34,391 bases of DNA from Lachnospiraceae bacterium (lineage in GTDB: Bacteria > Bacillota > Clostridia > Lachnospirales > Lachnospiraceae): NCBI GenBank assembly GCA_029068555.1, contig JAIECJ010000036.1, positions 1-34,391 of the forward strand. Reading direction: 5' to 3'. Made by a program: the position numbers and the translations under genes. Below the pieces are notes generated by a model. That model was not told where the DNA came from and ran no database searches. It saw nothing but the letters and a program-made list of their open reading frames with translations. Below, one piece after another: positions 7,985 to 16,703 of the stretch; the stretch's first letter is position 1, and each line of letters begins with the position of its first letter.

Positions 7985-8677
7985 ATGTACAACGTACTGG
8001 TATGTGACGATGAGAAGGATATTGTGGCGGCATTAAAGATATACCTGACTGCCGAGGGCTATCAGGTATATGAGGCATTTAACGGAAAGGAAGCCCTAGA
8101 GGTGCTTTCCAAAGAAGAAATCCATCTGGTGCTTATGGATATCATGATGCCGGTGATGGACGGCATTACGGCGATGGTTAAACTCCGTGAGAAAAGCAAT
8201 GTGCCTGTTATCATGCTGACTGCTAAGAGTGAGGATACCGATAAGGTGCTTGGACTTAATATTGGTGCAGATGATTATGTGACAAAACCGTTTAATCCAG
8301 TAGAGGTGCAGGCGCGAGTGAAGTCTCAGCTGAGACGCTATATGCAGCTTGGCGGCGGCACAGTATCAAAGGAGAGCGAGCTGTTTTCTGTGGGGGGGAT
8401 CGAACTGGACGACCGTACGAAGGAAGTGACACTCGACGGAGAGAAGGTGTCACTGACGCCTACAGAGTATGACATTCTCAAGCTCCTTATGGAAAATATA
8501 GGAAAAGTTTATTCTCCGTCACAGATATACGGCGCCGTGTGGAACGACAGCCCGTTTGGCACGGAAAATACAGTGGCAGTTCATATCCGGCATCTGCGGG
8601 AAAAGCTGGAATACAATCCTGCGGAACCGAGATACATTAAGTCAGTCTGGGGCAGGGGATATAAACTCGAAAAATAA
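7985..8677 (+). CDS. OmpR/PhoB-type response regulator
   Basis: 230 residues. The receiver domain (1-118) shows the acidic pair in VCDDEKD, the phosphoacceptor aspartate in VLMDIMMPVMDG, and the conserved TAKSEDTDKVLGLNIGADDYVTKPF with its lysine. The C-terminal winged-helix domain (about 133-229) shows LTPTEYDILKLLMEN and the closing VWGRGYKLEK. It should be phosphorylated by the kinase encoded next and act as a transcription factor. VanR-like subgroup judging by the paired kinase; the target genes cannot be read from the window. The kinase starts about 20 bases downstream, so this is an operon with its own promoter at 7922-7950. Confidence 0.93.
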   Translation: MYNVLVCDDEKDIVAALKIYLTAEGYQVYEAFNGKEALEVLSKEEIHLVLMDIMMPVMDGITAMVKLREKSNVPVIMLTAKSEDTDKVLGLNIGADDYVTKPFNPVEVQARVKSQLRRYMQLGGGTVSKESELFSVGGIELDDRTKEVTLDGEKVSLTPTEYDILKLLMENIGKVYSPSQIYGAVWNDSPFGTENTVAVHIRHLREKLEYNPAEPRYIKSVWGRGYKLEK

Positions 8678-8697
8678 TCAAAGAAAATGAAGGGTAG

Positions 8698-11289
8698 ATG
8701 TTAATGATGAAGATACTAAGAGAATCAGTGATAGCAAAGTTGACAGCATGGGTGCTTTGCATTGTATCCGTACTGGGGAGTGTGGTGCTTGGTATATTTG
8801 TGATATTAGGGGTGAATGAAGACCTGTTTTATATGACGCGCGGCGAGATGCTCCAGGAGGTATATGAGAGTGTGAATACGGAGTTTTCATTGCAGGTGGT
8901 TGAGTATATCGGAAATAGTTCCTATTCCCAAATGCTCAGGGAGCAGGGATTTCAGTATGGCATTATAAAATCAGATAGTCTCAAGGGCATTAATTTCCAT
9001 GATAAGCTTTCGTACCTAGAGACAAACATGACAGAGGAGGAATTGAAAGCTGTTGATGTCGATAAATTTTATATCAATCAGATTTTATATAATGACAAGC
9101 ATTCGCGTATATCGTACAGCTGGGGATATTATGGCGATTATAATGACATCTCAGCGCTGGATGCGTCTGGCAGCAATTTCATTGAGGAACACGCTGCAGG
9201 GTGGCGTCATCTGTATGCGGACAGGATATGCTATGATGTAGCCAAAGGAATTTTGTATTATCGCGCTGAAGGCAATTATTATCCGGTGCAGAATGTGTCG
9301 CTCTGTCACAATGGCACTCATGGGCAGGTGATATATAACTATAATTATGATTTTGGCGGAAATGTCTACAAACTAAATTTTAAAAGTTCTGGAGAAGGTA
9401 CAGTTTGGGAAGAAGAACCTGAGATTGCCGCGGAGATTCCTCAAACCGAAAGTGCAGAGGATAATGACCTGGCAAAGGGGGTTGATACGGATAAAATTGA
9501 GCGAATCCTTGGTGGAGAAGATGGTGCGGGCAGCACTGTAAATCTGGCGGAATTAAATGATACATCGTTCAATTATACCAACTGGGGAACACTGCTGCTC
9601 GACAATATCAGAAGTATAGACAGCAGCGAGCTTACGCTGATTGAGTCGGGAAATTATTCAGACGAGTACTTTATCAGTCAGCCAGGGTATTATCTCAATG
9701 AGAATTTCACGCTTGTTGTCTCGGAAGAACTTCAAACAGATAACTACTGGGTTGTCTCGATTGTGCCAGAGTCTGTTCCAACAAATCAGACAAACAATAA
9801 ATACGTGGAAGAGGGATTGCTTGTCAATATCTATTATGACATTATGGACAGAAATGTCTTTCAGGGACTTGCAATCAGTATCTTTGTGATGGTTGTGTCG
9901 TTTAGTTTTCTTGTGTATGCCGTGGGACACCGCAGGGGCGTGGAAGATGTTGTGCTCACCTGGTTTGACAGGATTCCGATAGATGTGCTGAGCTTGTGCG
10001 CATGTGTGGTTGAGGGTATTATGCTTTTGCTGTTTTTCTACATCATCGAGGAATCCAATATGCGTGCATCGGTTTATGCCTGCATCTGGGTATTTTGCAT
10101 GTTTGGTATTGTTATGATAGTGATTGGTATGCGGTATATGCTCAGTCTGTGTGTACGGGTAAAGGCAGGAAAATGGTGGAGAAACAGTCTTTGCTACTGG
10201 GTCTACAGCCGCATTCGCAATATGATTGTCTATATTTTCAGGAATATTGGTCTGCTTTGGAGAATAATCCTTGTTATCGGAGTGGTCTCTTTCATTGAAT
10301 TTTGTGTTCTGGTTGGATTTTATGATCGTGGTGGGGTTGTACTGTTGTGGCTGCTGAAAAAGCTGGTTGTGTGCGCGGTTGTGTTTGTGCTGGTTAGCCA
10401 GATACATGAACTGCAAAAGGCAAGCCGCCATATGGCGGAGGGAAATCTTTCCTATAAGATTGATACGGATAAAATGTTCTGGGAGTGCAGGAAGCATGGC
10501 GAAAATCTGAATAAAATAGGGGAAGGCATGGCAAAGGCGGTTGACGAGCGCATGAAAAGCGAGCGGTTTAAGACGGAACTGATAACAAATGTTTCGCATG
10601 ACATCAAGACACCGCTTACCTCCATCATCAATTATGTAGATTTACTAGGAAAGGAAGAACTGCACAATGAAAAGGCATCAGAATACCTTGAGGTGCTTGA
10701 ACGGCAGTCATCGAAGTTAAAAAAGCTGATAGAAGATCTGGTAGAAGCGTCAAAGGCGTCCACAGGAAGTCTGTCTGTGGACAGTCAGAGGATGGAGGTC
10801 GGTGTCTTTGTGACGCAGACAGTAGGGGAGTTTGAGGAGAAGCTGTCGCTCGCGGGACTGGAGCTGATAGTCAGTAAGACGGATGAGACGGTTTACATTA
10901 TGGCAGATGGCAGACATCTCTGGCGTGTTATTGATAACTTGATGAACAATATCTGTAAATATGCGCAGACTGGTTCCAGAGTGTATGTCAATATAGAATT
11001 TACGGAAAAAACGGTGAGCATAACGTTTCGGAACATCTCCAAATATCCTTTGAATATAAACGGCGAGGAATTGATGGAACGCTTTGTGAGAGGTGATAAA
11101 TCACGCAATACGGAGGGACACGGACTCGGGCTGTCCATAGCGCAGAGTCTGATGAAACTGATAAACGGCGATATGCGTATTGTTGTGGATGGGGACTTGT
11201 TCAAAGTGGTGCTTAAATTTAACCGAGATCTGCCTGACATGCAGGAACTTATGACTGTGGAAAAGGAAGATGAAGGGGAAAAATTTTAA
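8698..11289 (+). CDS. Multi-span sensor histidine kinase
   Basis: 863 residues from the first ATG; 8704 or 8707 are equally possible starts and sit better relative to AGGG at 8691-8694. Topology: one helix at about 12-36, an extracytoplasmic region of about 350 residues, then about five helices between 389 and 570, a HAMP-like linker, and the kinase core. The phosphorylated histidine is H634 in ITNVSHDIKTPLTS. The N box is VIDNLMNNICKYA and the last glycine box is GHGLGLSIAQSLMKL. The usual DxGxG box is replaced by an RNISKYPLN segment, common in VanS-like Firmicute kinases. It pairs with the upstream response regulator. The large external region with its acidic middle part (around 240-290) suggests a specific but unknown ligand. 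Confidence 0.9.
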   Translation: MLMMKILRESVIAKLTAWVLCIVSVLGSVVLGIFVILGVNEDLFYMTRGEMLQEVYESVNTEFSLQVVEYIGNSSYSQMLREQGFQYGIIKSDSLKGINFHDKLSYLETNMTEEELKAVDVDKFYINQILYNDKHSRISYSWGYYGDYNDISALDASGSNFIEEHAAGWRHLYADRICYDVAKGILYYRAEGNYYPVQNVSLCHNGTHGQVIYNYNYDFGGNVYKLNFKSSGEGTVWEEEPEIAAEIPQTESAEDNDLAKGVDTDKIERILGGEDGAGSTVNLAELNDTSFNYTNWGTLLLDNIRSIDSSELTLIESGNYSDEYFISQPGYYLNENFTLVVSEELQTDNYWVVSIVPESVPTNQTNNKYVEEGLLVNIYYDIMDRNVFQGLAISIFVMVVSFSFLVYAVGHRRGVEDVVLTWFDRIPIDVLSLCACVVEGIMLLLFFYIIEESNMRASVYACIWVFCMFGIVMIVIGMRYMLSLCVRVKAGKWWRNSLCYWVYSRIRNMIVYIFRNIGLLWRIILVIGVVSFIEFCVLVGFYDRGGVVLLWLLKKLVVCAVVFVLVSQIHELQKASRHMAEGNLSYKIDTDKMFWECRKHGENLNKIGEGMAKAVDERMKSERFKTELITNVSHDIKTPLTSIINYVDLLGKEELHNEKASEYLEVLERQSSKLKKLIEDLVEASKASTGSLSVDSQRMEVGVFVTQTVGEFEEKLSLAGLELIVSKTDETVYIMADGRHLWRVIDNLMNNICKYAQTGSRVYVNIEFTEKTVSITFRNISKYPLNINGEELMERFVRGDKSRNTEGHGLGLSIAQSLMKLINGDMRIVVDGDLFKVVLKFNRDLPDMQELMTVEKEDEGEKF

Positions 11290-11302
11290 AATTTTGCAGA
11301 CA

Positions 11303-11332
11303 TTGACAGAAATAGTCGGAATTTGCTATAAT
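11303..11332 (+). promoter_or_regulatory. Consensus promoter of the DUF5722/GGDEF operon
   Basis: TTGACA (11303-11308) and TATAAT (11327-11332) match the sigma-A consensus exactly, with an 18-base spacer. The predicted start near 11339 lies about 50 bases before the first ATG. Confidence 0.85.
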
Positions 11333-11390
11333 AAAATAGGTTTTTGCCATTAGATACAAAAATACCGGATTATTGAAAAGGATGTTTGCA

Positions 11391-12932
11391 ATGCAAAAGA
11401 TATTAAGATTGAGAAAAAATATATTGATATGCCTGATAACAGGCATATTGGCTGGCGGCATGGGAGGAAACTCTTATGCCGCCGAAGTCGTTGACACACA
11501 GATGCTGGGTGAGAGTACAATATTTGATGCGGAGGCGGCTGTATCAGGAATTGCACAGTTGTCAGTGTCACAAAATGTGAGCTGTACGGTGGAAAAAAAT
11601 GGAACTGTGACGTACACAGCGGCGTTGAACAGTGGGATGCCAGCCTCGGATGACGGTATGCTGTATTTGTTTGCGCTGGCGCCATATGAGTATGATCTTA
11701 CAGCCGATACAGAAATAATCGCATCTAAAATATGGGATGGATTGGAAACGATGCCGGAATTTGCATTTCCTGTAAATTTCAGGCAGGAGAATACAAGGCT
11801 GTACTCAAAATTTGCTATGGGAATCAAAAGCGGTGGTGCATTTCGGATGATAACAGAGCCGACGTATATTACAAATCCGGAAGCGCTTGCTTGGAATACA
11901 CTGATGCGTTATCCGAGAACCAAGAAATCCACCCAGGGAGAGGAATTTAACAATGTCTTTCTCGATGGCACATATGGTCCGGAAATTGGGTGGGTCTTCA
12001 AGACACTTCAGGTACTAAATACAGGAGATTGTGAGGCGCTGACGCATCCAATGTCAAGGGCGAATGCGAGGAAATCTGATACCAGCAAGATAAAAAAGCC
12101 GATGTATTATATGTTCAATGCTTCGGACGAGGAGGGCGTCAGGGCGCTTGCCGCCAACATGGAATACTACGTGGCAAATTCTAAAGGCGGGGAGAACTGG
12201 ATTATTGGAAACGAAGTAAATACGCGCACATGGAATTATATGGCGTGGACAGACTGGGATACCTATATCAAAGAGTATACACAGGCATTCCGGGTCATGT
12301 ACAACGCAATTATGAGCACGAACGCCAATGCAAGGGTGTATGTCTGCCTTGATCAGATATGGGATCGGAACCTGACGCCTTCTAGCAAAGACTATTATCA
12401 ATATATGGATGGAAAAGACTTTCTGGAAAAGTTTAATGCACTTATAAAACAAAGTGGAAATATTAATTGGGGGCTGGCGCAGCACCCTTACACGAATCCT
12501 ATGGGATATGCCAAGTTTTGGGATATGTCAGGACATAAAAAGGGAGAGGTATATGCTGCCGAAGTTGCATCGGGACAGGTGGTCACATTTCAGAACTTGT
12601 CAGTGATGACTGATTTTATGCAGAAGCCGGAAATGCTTGATACAGCTGGGAATGTAAGACATATTATCCTGAGTGAGATTGGTCTTTCCAATGCACAGGG
12701 AAGTGAAATTCAGGCGGCAGCGATGTGTGCTTCGTATGCTGCAGTGGTGGATAATCCGCTGATTGATGAGATGATGTATCTGCTGGTATACAGTGATCCG
12801 GGAATGGACACGAGGCTGGATTCTTTTGCCCAAAGGGTATATGACGAGATGGATGGGGAAAACTCCAGTCTGTATATGGACTGGGCGAAATCCTTTATAG
12901 GAATCAATGACTGGTCTGAAATTATTTGGTAA
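11391..12932 (+). CDS. Secreted DUF5722-like protein, putative glycosidase
   Basis: 513 residues with a signal peptide (basic start, hydrophobic core, cleavage near NSYAAEVV at about 28), so it is exported. After an N-terminal beta-rich region, residues about 190-500 resemble the DUF5722 family as I remember it, with a TIM-barrel look. E275 in IGNEVNTR and E429 in LSEIGLS are placed like the acid/base and nucleophile of clan GH-A glycosidases, and WGLAQHPYTNP lies between them. Enzyme activity is an inference. The start at 11391 is chosen because AAAGG is 9 bases upstream; TTG 11373 and ATG 11382 in the same frame are poorer. It is first in an operon with the GGDEF protein, whose start lies 14 bases after its stop. 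Confidence 0.78.
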   Translation: MQKILRLRKNILICLITGILAGGMGGNSYAAEVVDTQMLGESTIFDAEAAVSGIAQLSVSQNVSCTVEKNGTVTYTAALNSGMPASDDGMLYLFALAPYEYDLTADTEIIASKIWDGLETMPEFAFPVNFRQENTRLYSKFAMGIKSGGAFRMITEPTYITNPEALAWNTLMRYPRTKKSTQGEEFNNVFLDGTYGPEIGWVFKTLQVLNTGDCEALTHPMSRANARKSDTSKIKKPMYYMFNASDEEGVRALAANMEYYVANSKGGENWIIGNEVNTRTWNYMAWTDWDTYIKEYTQAFRVMYNAIMSTNANARVYVCLDQIWDRNLTPSSKDYYQYMDGKDFLEKFNALIKQSGNINWGLAQHPYTNPMGYAKFWDMSGHKKGEVYAAEVASGQVVTFQNLSVMTDFMQKPEMLDTAGNVRHIILSEIGLSNAQGSEIQAAAMCASYAAVVDNPLIDEMMYLLVYSDPGMDTRLDSFAQRVYDEMDGENSSLYMDWAKSFIGINDWSEIIW

Positions 12933-12946
12933 CCGGGGTGTTTGAT

Positions 12947-15900
12947 ATGGATGATAAGTTGGAAATAGACATTCAGGATGGGAAAACGAAATTTCTTCTT
13001 TTGAGACATTATAATACATTTTCGTTTACAGATGTCAAAAAACAGCAGATTGCACAAGCTAATCCGGGAACAGAAGTCTGCCTGCACAGTTTCCGGCTCT
13101 CTGATATGGTTGGCGTGTTTGAGCCATTTCTTGACTATATAAGAAGTGGTCTGGATGGTACATCGGAGGAGGCGTTTGATAAATTACTGGATACGTGTAA
13201 TGTCTATAGCCTGCACAAGTCAGTATTTAAAAGCTTTCTTAAGACTGGCGTGTGTGAGCGCAGTGAGCCGCTTTTGATTGATGAGGTTGCTTTTGAACAG
13301 GATAAGATCGCTTCAGCAGTGGTAAACATTGTATCTCATGTTGCCCAAGACGGCCACGTTGTATTTTTGCTGAATGATATACAATATGCCGGCGGTTCGT
13401 CGTTTCACTTTATACATAATCTGCTTGAGGATGAAAACTGTAATAATATTTCAGTCATTGCAGCTTACAATGAGGCGAAAGTGCCGCTTCCGCATATTGA
13501 GCCGCTCTGGGCGAAGTTCTACGGATATATTTTTGAGAAACATCTGGTGACAGAGATGAACTGTGGGACTTTGGAAAATCAAAGGAGCGCTTTGAACGAT
13601 TTTATCTTTATCACAGACAAAATTGACGTATATATTGCAAAAATAAATAATTTGTTATTCTGTCTTGACTTTTCACAGGCAAACTATTATCTGGAAATCA
13701 TTTATAAGATGATAACTGTTGAGGAGATTGAGATTGACTGGAATCATAAGTGTGAGATTGTAATGCTTTATACGCTCGTGTCTATTTATACACAGGATTT
13801 TTCGCAGGCGTTGCTGCTGTGTGAGAAGCTGAAAGAATTTAGAAACCAGACTTGTGACCAGAAATTGGACTGTGCATACTATTATTTTATGGGTATGGCA
13901 CACATGTACAATGGAAAGCTTGATGAGGCGGACAGATATGCAGGGAAATTTCTTGAGACTGCGAAAATGCGCAATTCACATTATGGCATTTTTATTGCAA
14001 AGCTTCTGGGTGTTATGGTAAAAATGTCGGGATGGCACAACATCTTTTTCTGCGCAAGTGATATCTCAGTGGATGAAGACGTGATACATATGGCAGAAAA
14101 ATATCATTTTTGGAACCATCTGGCTCATATTTATGTCTATGCCTATGACAATGCACCAGCGCTTTTTTCGGATGCGGACAAGGTGGAGGACAGGCTGGTA
14201 TATTTTAATAAGGGTATTGCCATTATGAGGGAACTGGGAAACGAGTATTTCATGATGGAAGCGTACAGAAATAACATTATGATTGCGTCCACAAACGGTT
14301 TCTTCAAGACTGCCAATTATTACTACGATAAGTGTCATGAGCTTGTCAGGGGCAGGGATGCTTATGAGGAAGCGATGATATATAACGGTGTTGGTTATAT
14401 ATCATCTGCAATGGAACAGTATGACAGGGCGTTTGACTGTTATAATAAAGCGCTTACAAGCTTCCTCCAGATGGAAAAGATTGATTTTGTCGGTGAGACG
14501 CTCTACAACATGGCTATTAATTGCATCATGGCGCAGGATTATCTAAACGCGTATGACTATCTAGAGTTATCGTTTCGGATTGTGAAAGAAACGAAGATGA
14601 ACAGCCTGAGAGTCTGCAATATATCAAAGCTTGCCGGACTTTTGGCGCTATGCAGTTATTACAACGGAAATCAGTTGAAGTGTGCGATTTACATTGAGAA
14701 GACACGGCTTTTTTTAGAGCATTTAATTGACAAGCAGGCAGATGATGAGGCAGAGACTGCAATTATTCATGATTATACGATGTGTAAGGATGACCTGTTT
14801 ATTTACTATTTTATATACGGACTGCAGCTTGCTGGCAGGAAGGATTATGACGAGGCGTTAAGAAACTTTCAACTGGCAGAAGGATGTCTGGATGAATCAG
14901 CTGGAAATCAGTTTTATATCTATGGACAGTTTATGGCAGAGTATGCAAGTCTGTACCGCGTTCTTGGAAGAGAGGATGAAGCAGTGCGGCGTCTTGATGC
15001 AGCAATTGTTTTTTATGACTTGCAGGGGTGCAGGGGCAAAGCGGCTGAACTGAAAACAGAGCTAGTAAAAAAATCCTGCCGGATAAAAGAGCGCAGTCTC
15101 AATTTGTCACAGGGACTTCGGCATGAGATTGATGAGGTGCTGCGGCATGCCTCGGTATTTAAGGAAAATCAGGAACAGCAGAAGCGTATGAATTTTTTGT
15201 CGGCATGGCAGAAAATGGTTGAGATCGGCGGAAAAAGCAAAAAAGAACTGGTAAATCCGGCTGTGAATGCGTTTATACATAATTTTAACATTGACAGACT
15301 GATGCTGGTGAAATATGACGACAATGAGCCAGTAGAACTTTTTAACAATACCGGATATGTATATGCTGATGGGAGACGCAGCAGAATTGAGAGCTTTTTC
15401 TACAGAAACAGACTTGGTTTTGCGACTTCCAAGATAAACAATAATTACAGGGACTATCTGGATATTGTATCTCTTTTTGACAAAAAGAAAGTTTGTTCTA
15501 TAATCGGCCTGCCGTTTTACTACAATGATTCCCTGAAGGCTATTATGGTGGCTTATATTACCATGAAAGACAACTGGCATTCGCCAACTAACAGATATCT
15601 GCTAGACGAGAGTGATTATGCTGTTTTTGAGTTTCTGATCAGGCAGCTGCTCAACTCGATTGACATGCTTGAGGCAAATGATAAAATTCAGCAGATGAAT
15701 GACAAATTAAACCATCTGGCAGTGACGGATAAGCTTACCGGGTTATATAACAGAGAGGGATTTTATGGGAATATAAGTGGTATCATAAGACACAGTAAAG
15801 GCAAGGCAAAACCGGTTACAATCATGTATATTGATCTGGATAATTTTAAATTTTATAATGACACTTTCGGACATGGGGTAGGTGATATCATTCTGACGGG

Positions 15901-16261
15901 TATGTCACAAATTTTCCAAAAAGAAACGGGAGAGAATGGATTTGTAACCAGATACGGCGGTGATGAGTTTTTGATTACTGTTTATACAGACGATTTATCA
16001 CATGTTGAGCAGCTTGCAAAGAATATTTACAACGATATTGAGCAGGAGGGGGGATTTATGGGAACCATACGGGCAAAACTTGGAAAAAGCATTGATATCC
16101 CCGAAGAACACCGGATATCCTGCTCCATAGGCATCAGCAGCAGGAAGTTGTTAGGATCGGAAGAGGAGCTTGAAAAGATGGTGAAAGAGGCGGATAAGGT
16201 TCTCTATGATGTGAAAAAATCAGGAAAAGCATCCTATAAATTCTATGCAGTAAGTTCTTGA
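12947..16261 (+). CDS. Degenerate-STAND/TPR/GAF/GGDEF diguanylate cyclase
   Basis: 1104 residues, no membrane segments. Residues about 10-210 resemble a MalT/AAA_16-type ATPase: a Walker-B-like VVFLLNDIQYAGG at 138-150 is followed by an IHNLL and an ISVIAAYNE segment. No Walker A loop is present. Residues about 220-720 form helical TPR-like repeats (for example AMIYNGVGYISSAMEQYDRA). A GAF-like domain spans about 755-915. The GGDEF domain starts at about 925 (VTDKLTGLYNREGF), with the intact active site GGDEF at 1004-1008. The RxxD inhibition site is absent (GENG in its place). It should make cyclic di-GMP, gated by the sensory and TPR regions. GGGGTG precedes the ATG at 12947; an upstream TTG at 12926 overlaps the previous gene. 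Confidence 0.87.
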   Translation: MDDKLEIDIQDGKTKFLLLRHYNTFSFTDVKKQQIAQANPGTEVCLHSFRLSDMVGVFEPFLDYIRSGLDGTSEEAFDKLLDTCNVYSLHKSVFKSFLKTGVCERSEPLLIDEVAFEQDKIASAVVNIVSHVAQDGHVVFLLNDIQYAGGSSFHFIHNLLEDENCNNISVIAAYNEAKVPLPHIEPLWAKFYGYIFEKHLVTEMNCGTLENQRSALNDFIFITDKIDVYIAKINNLLFCLDFSQANYYLEIIYKMITVEEIEIDWNHKCEIVMLYTLVSIYTQDFSQALLLCEKLKEFRNQTCDQKLDCAYYYFMGMAHMYNGKLDEADRYAGKFLETAKMRNSHYGIFIAKLLGVMVKMSGWHNIFFCASDISVDEDVIHMAEKYHFWNHLAHIYVYAYDNAPALFSDADKVEDRLVYFNKGIAIMRELGNEYFMMEAYRNNIMIASTNGFFKTANYYYDKCHELVRGRDAYEEAMIYNGVGYISSAMEQYDRAFDCYNKALTSFLQMEKIDFVGETLYNMAINCIMAQDYLNAYDYLELSFRIVKETKMNSLRVCNISKLAGLLALCSYYNGNQLKCAIYIEKTRLFLEHLIDKQADDEAETAIIHDYTMCKDDLFIYYFIYGLQLAGRKDYDEALRNFQLAEGCLDESAGNQFYIYGQFMAEYASLYRVLGREDEAVRRLDAAIVFYDLQGCRGKAAELKTELVKKSCRIKERSLNLSQGLRHEIDEVLRHASVFKENQEQQKRMNFLSAWQKMVEIGGKSKKELVNPAVNAFIHNFNIDRLMLVKYDDNEPVELFNNTGYVYADGRRSRIESFFYRNRLGFATSKINNNYRDYLDIVSLFDKKKVCSIIGLPFYYNDSLKAIMVAYITMKDNWHSPTNRYLLDESDYAVFEFLIRQLLNSIDMLEANDKIQQMNDKLNHLAVTDKLTGLYNREGFYGNISGIIRHSKGKAKPVTIMYIDLDNFKFYNDTFGHGVGDIILTGMSQIFQKETGENGFVTRYGGDEFLITVYTDDLSHVEQLAKNIYNDIEQEGGFMGTIRAKLGKSIDIPEEHRISCSIGISSRKLLGSEEELEKMVKEADKVLYDVKKSGKASYKFYAVSS

Positions 16262-16328
16262 AAAATCCATATGTAAAATAACAAAAATTTACTGTAAAAT
16301 ATTAGTAAAGATGCAATAGGATTAGTGG

Positions 16329-16357
16329 TTGATATTTTAATGGTGATAGGGTATACT
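16329..16357 (+). promoter_or_regulatory. 6S RNA promoter
   Basis: TTGATA (16329-16334), 17-base spacer, TATACT (16352-16357). The predicted start is near 16364, right at the base of the 6S closing stem. Confidence 0.8.
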
Positions 16358-16363
16358 ATAGTT

Positions 16364-16545
16364 AATCTGAAATGTGCGATAACTCTTGTCATTTTGAACC
16401 TACATCACTTTAAACGGGATTCCTATATTGTCTGATTAATGTCATGCCCCCCAGTATGGCCAGGGGAAGACAGCGAGAAAGATTGCGGTTGCCCACCTAG
16501 CATCGGCTAGGAGTCAAAATACAAGAGCCGGCGTTTCGGAGAATC
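16364..16545 (+). ncRNA. ssrS: 6S RNA
   Basis: A long rod-shaped RNA that in bacteria binds the housekeeping RNA polymerase by mimicking an open promoter. Closing-stem evidence: TCTGAAA (16366-16372) pairs with TTTCGGA (16534-16540), and CTCTTGTCATTTTGA (16383-16397) pairs with TCAAAATACAAGAG (16514-16527). The 5' side of the central bubble reads GAACCTACATCACTTTAAACGGGATTCC-like, as in Firmicute 6S RNAs. A terminal arm is closed by CCCC/GGGG and TGTC/GACA. A small hairpin CTAGC-ATCG-GCTAG occurs on the 3' side. It has its own promoter (16329-16357) and terminator (16554-16579). The exact ends are estimates. Confidence 0.83.
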
Positions 16546-16553
16546 AAATGAGA

Positions 16554-16579
16554 AAAAGCAGCCTTAGCGGGCTGCTTTT
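16554..16579 (+). terminator. 6S RNA terminator
   Basis: AAAAGCAGCC (16554-16563), loop TTAGCG, GGCTGCTTTT (16570-16579). A perfect 10-bp stem whose T tract is part of the stem. Confidence 0.85.
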
Positions 16580-16582
16580 GTA

Positions 16583-16676
16583 ATGCGCACGGACACGTGG
16601 AGTAAGATTATCAGAAAAGCTGACAGGTGCCCGGTGTGCGAGTAGGTAAGAAAAAGGTCCCCTACTCAATTGTGAC
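16583..16676 (+). repeat. Structured intergenic element, copy A
   Basis: Starts with ATGCGC 3 bases after the 6S terminator and ends CCCCTACTCAATTGTG. It contains a stem GAGTAGG (16640-16646)/CCTACTC (16661-16667). The element at 20609-20704 has the same opening hexamer, the same 55-base distance to GCGAG, and the same stem with T-A pairs changed to C-G pairs. Overall identity is low, so the relationship rests on the ends, the spacing and the stem. Confidence 0.45.
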
Positions 16677-16703
16677 AAAAAGACGCTTAAGGAGGAAGCT
16701 GTT

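Noticed and set aside
9658-10599. 313-codon open frame on the minus strand inside the histidine kinase gene
   Set aside because: Its composition (many His, Asn, Gln and no recognisable fold) is typical of a frame opposite a membrane protein gene. The plus-strand kinase reading is fully supported.
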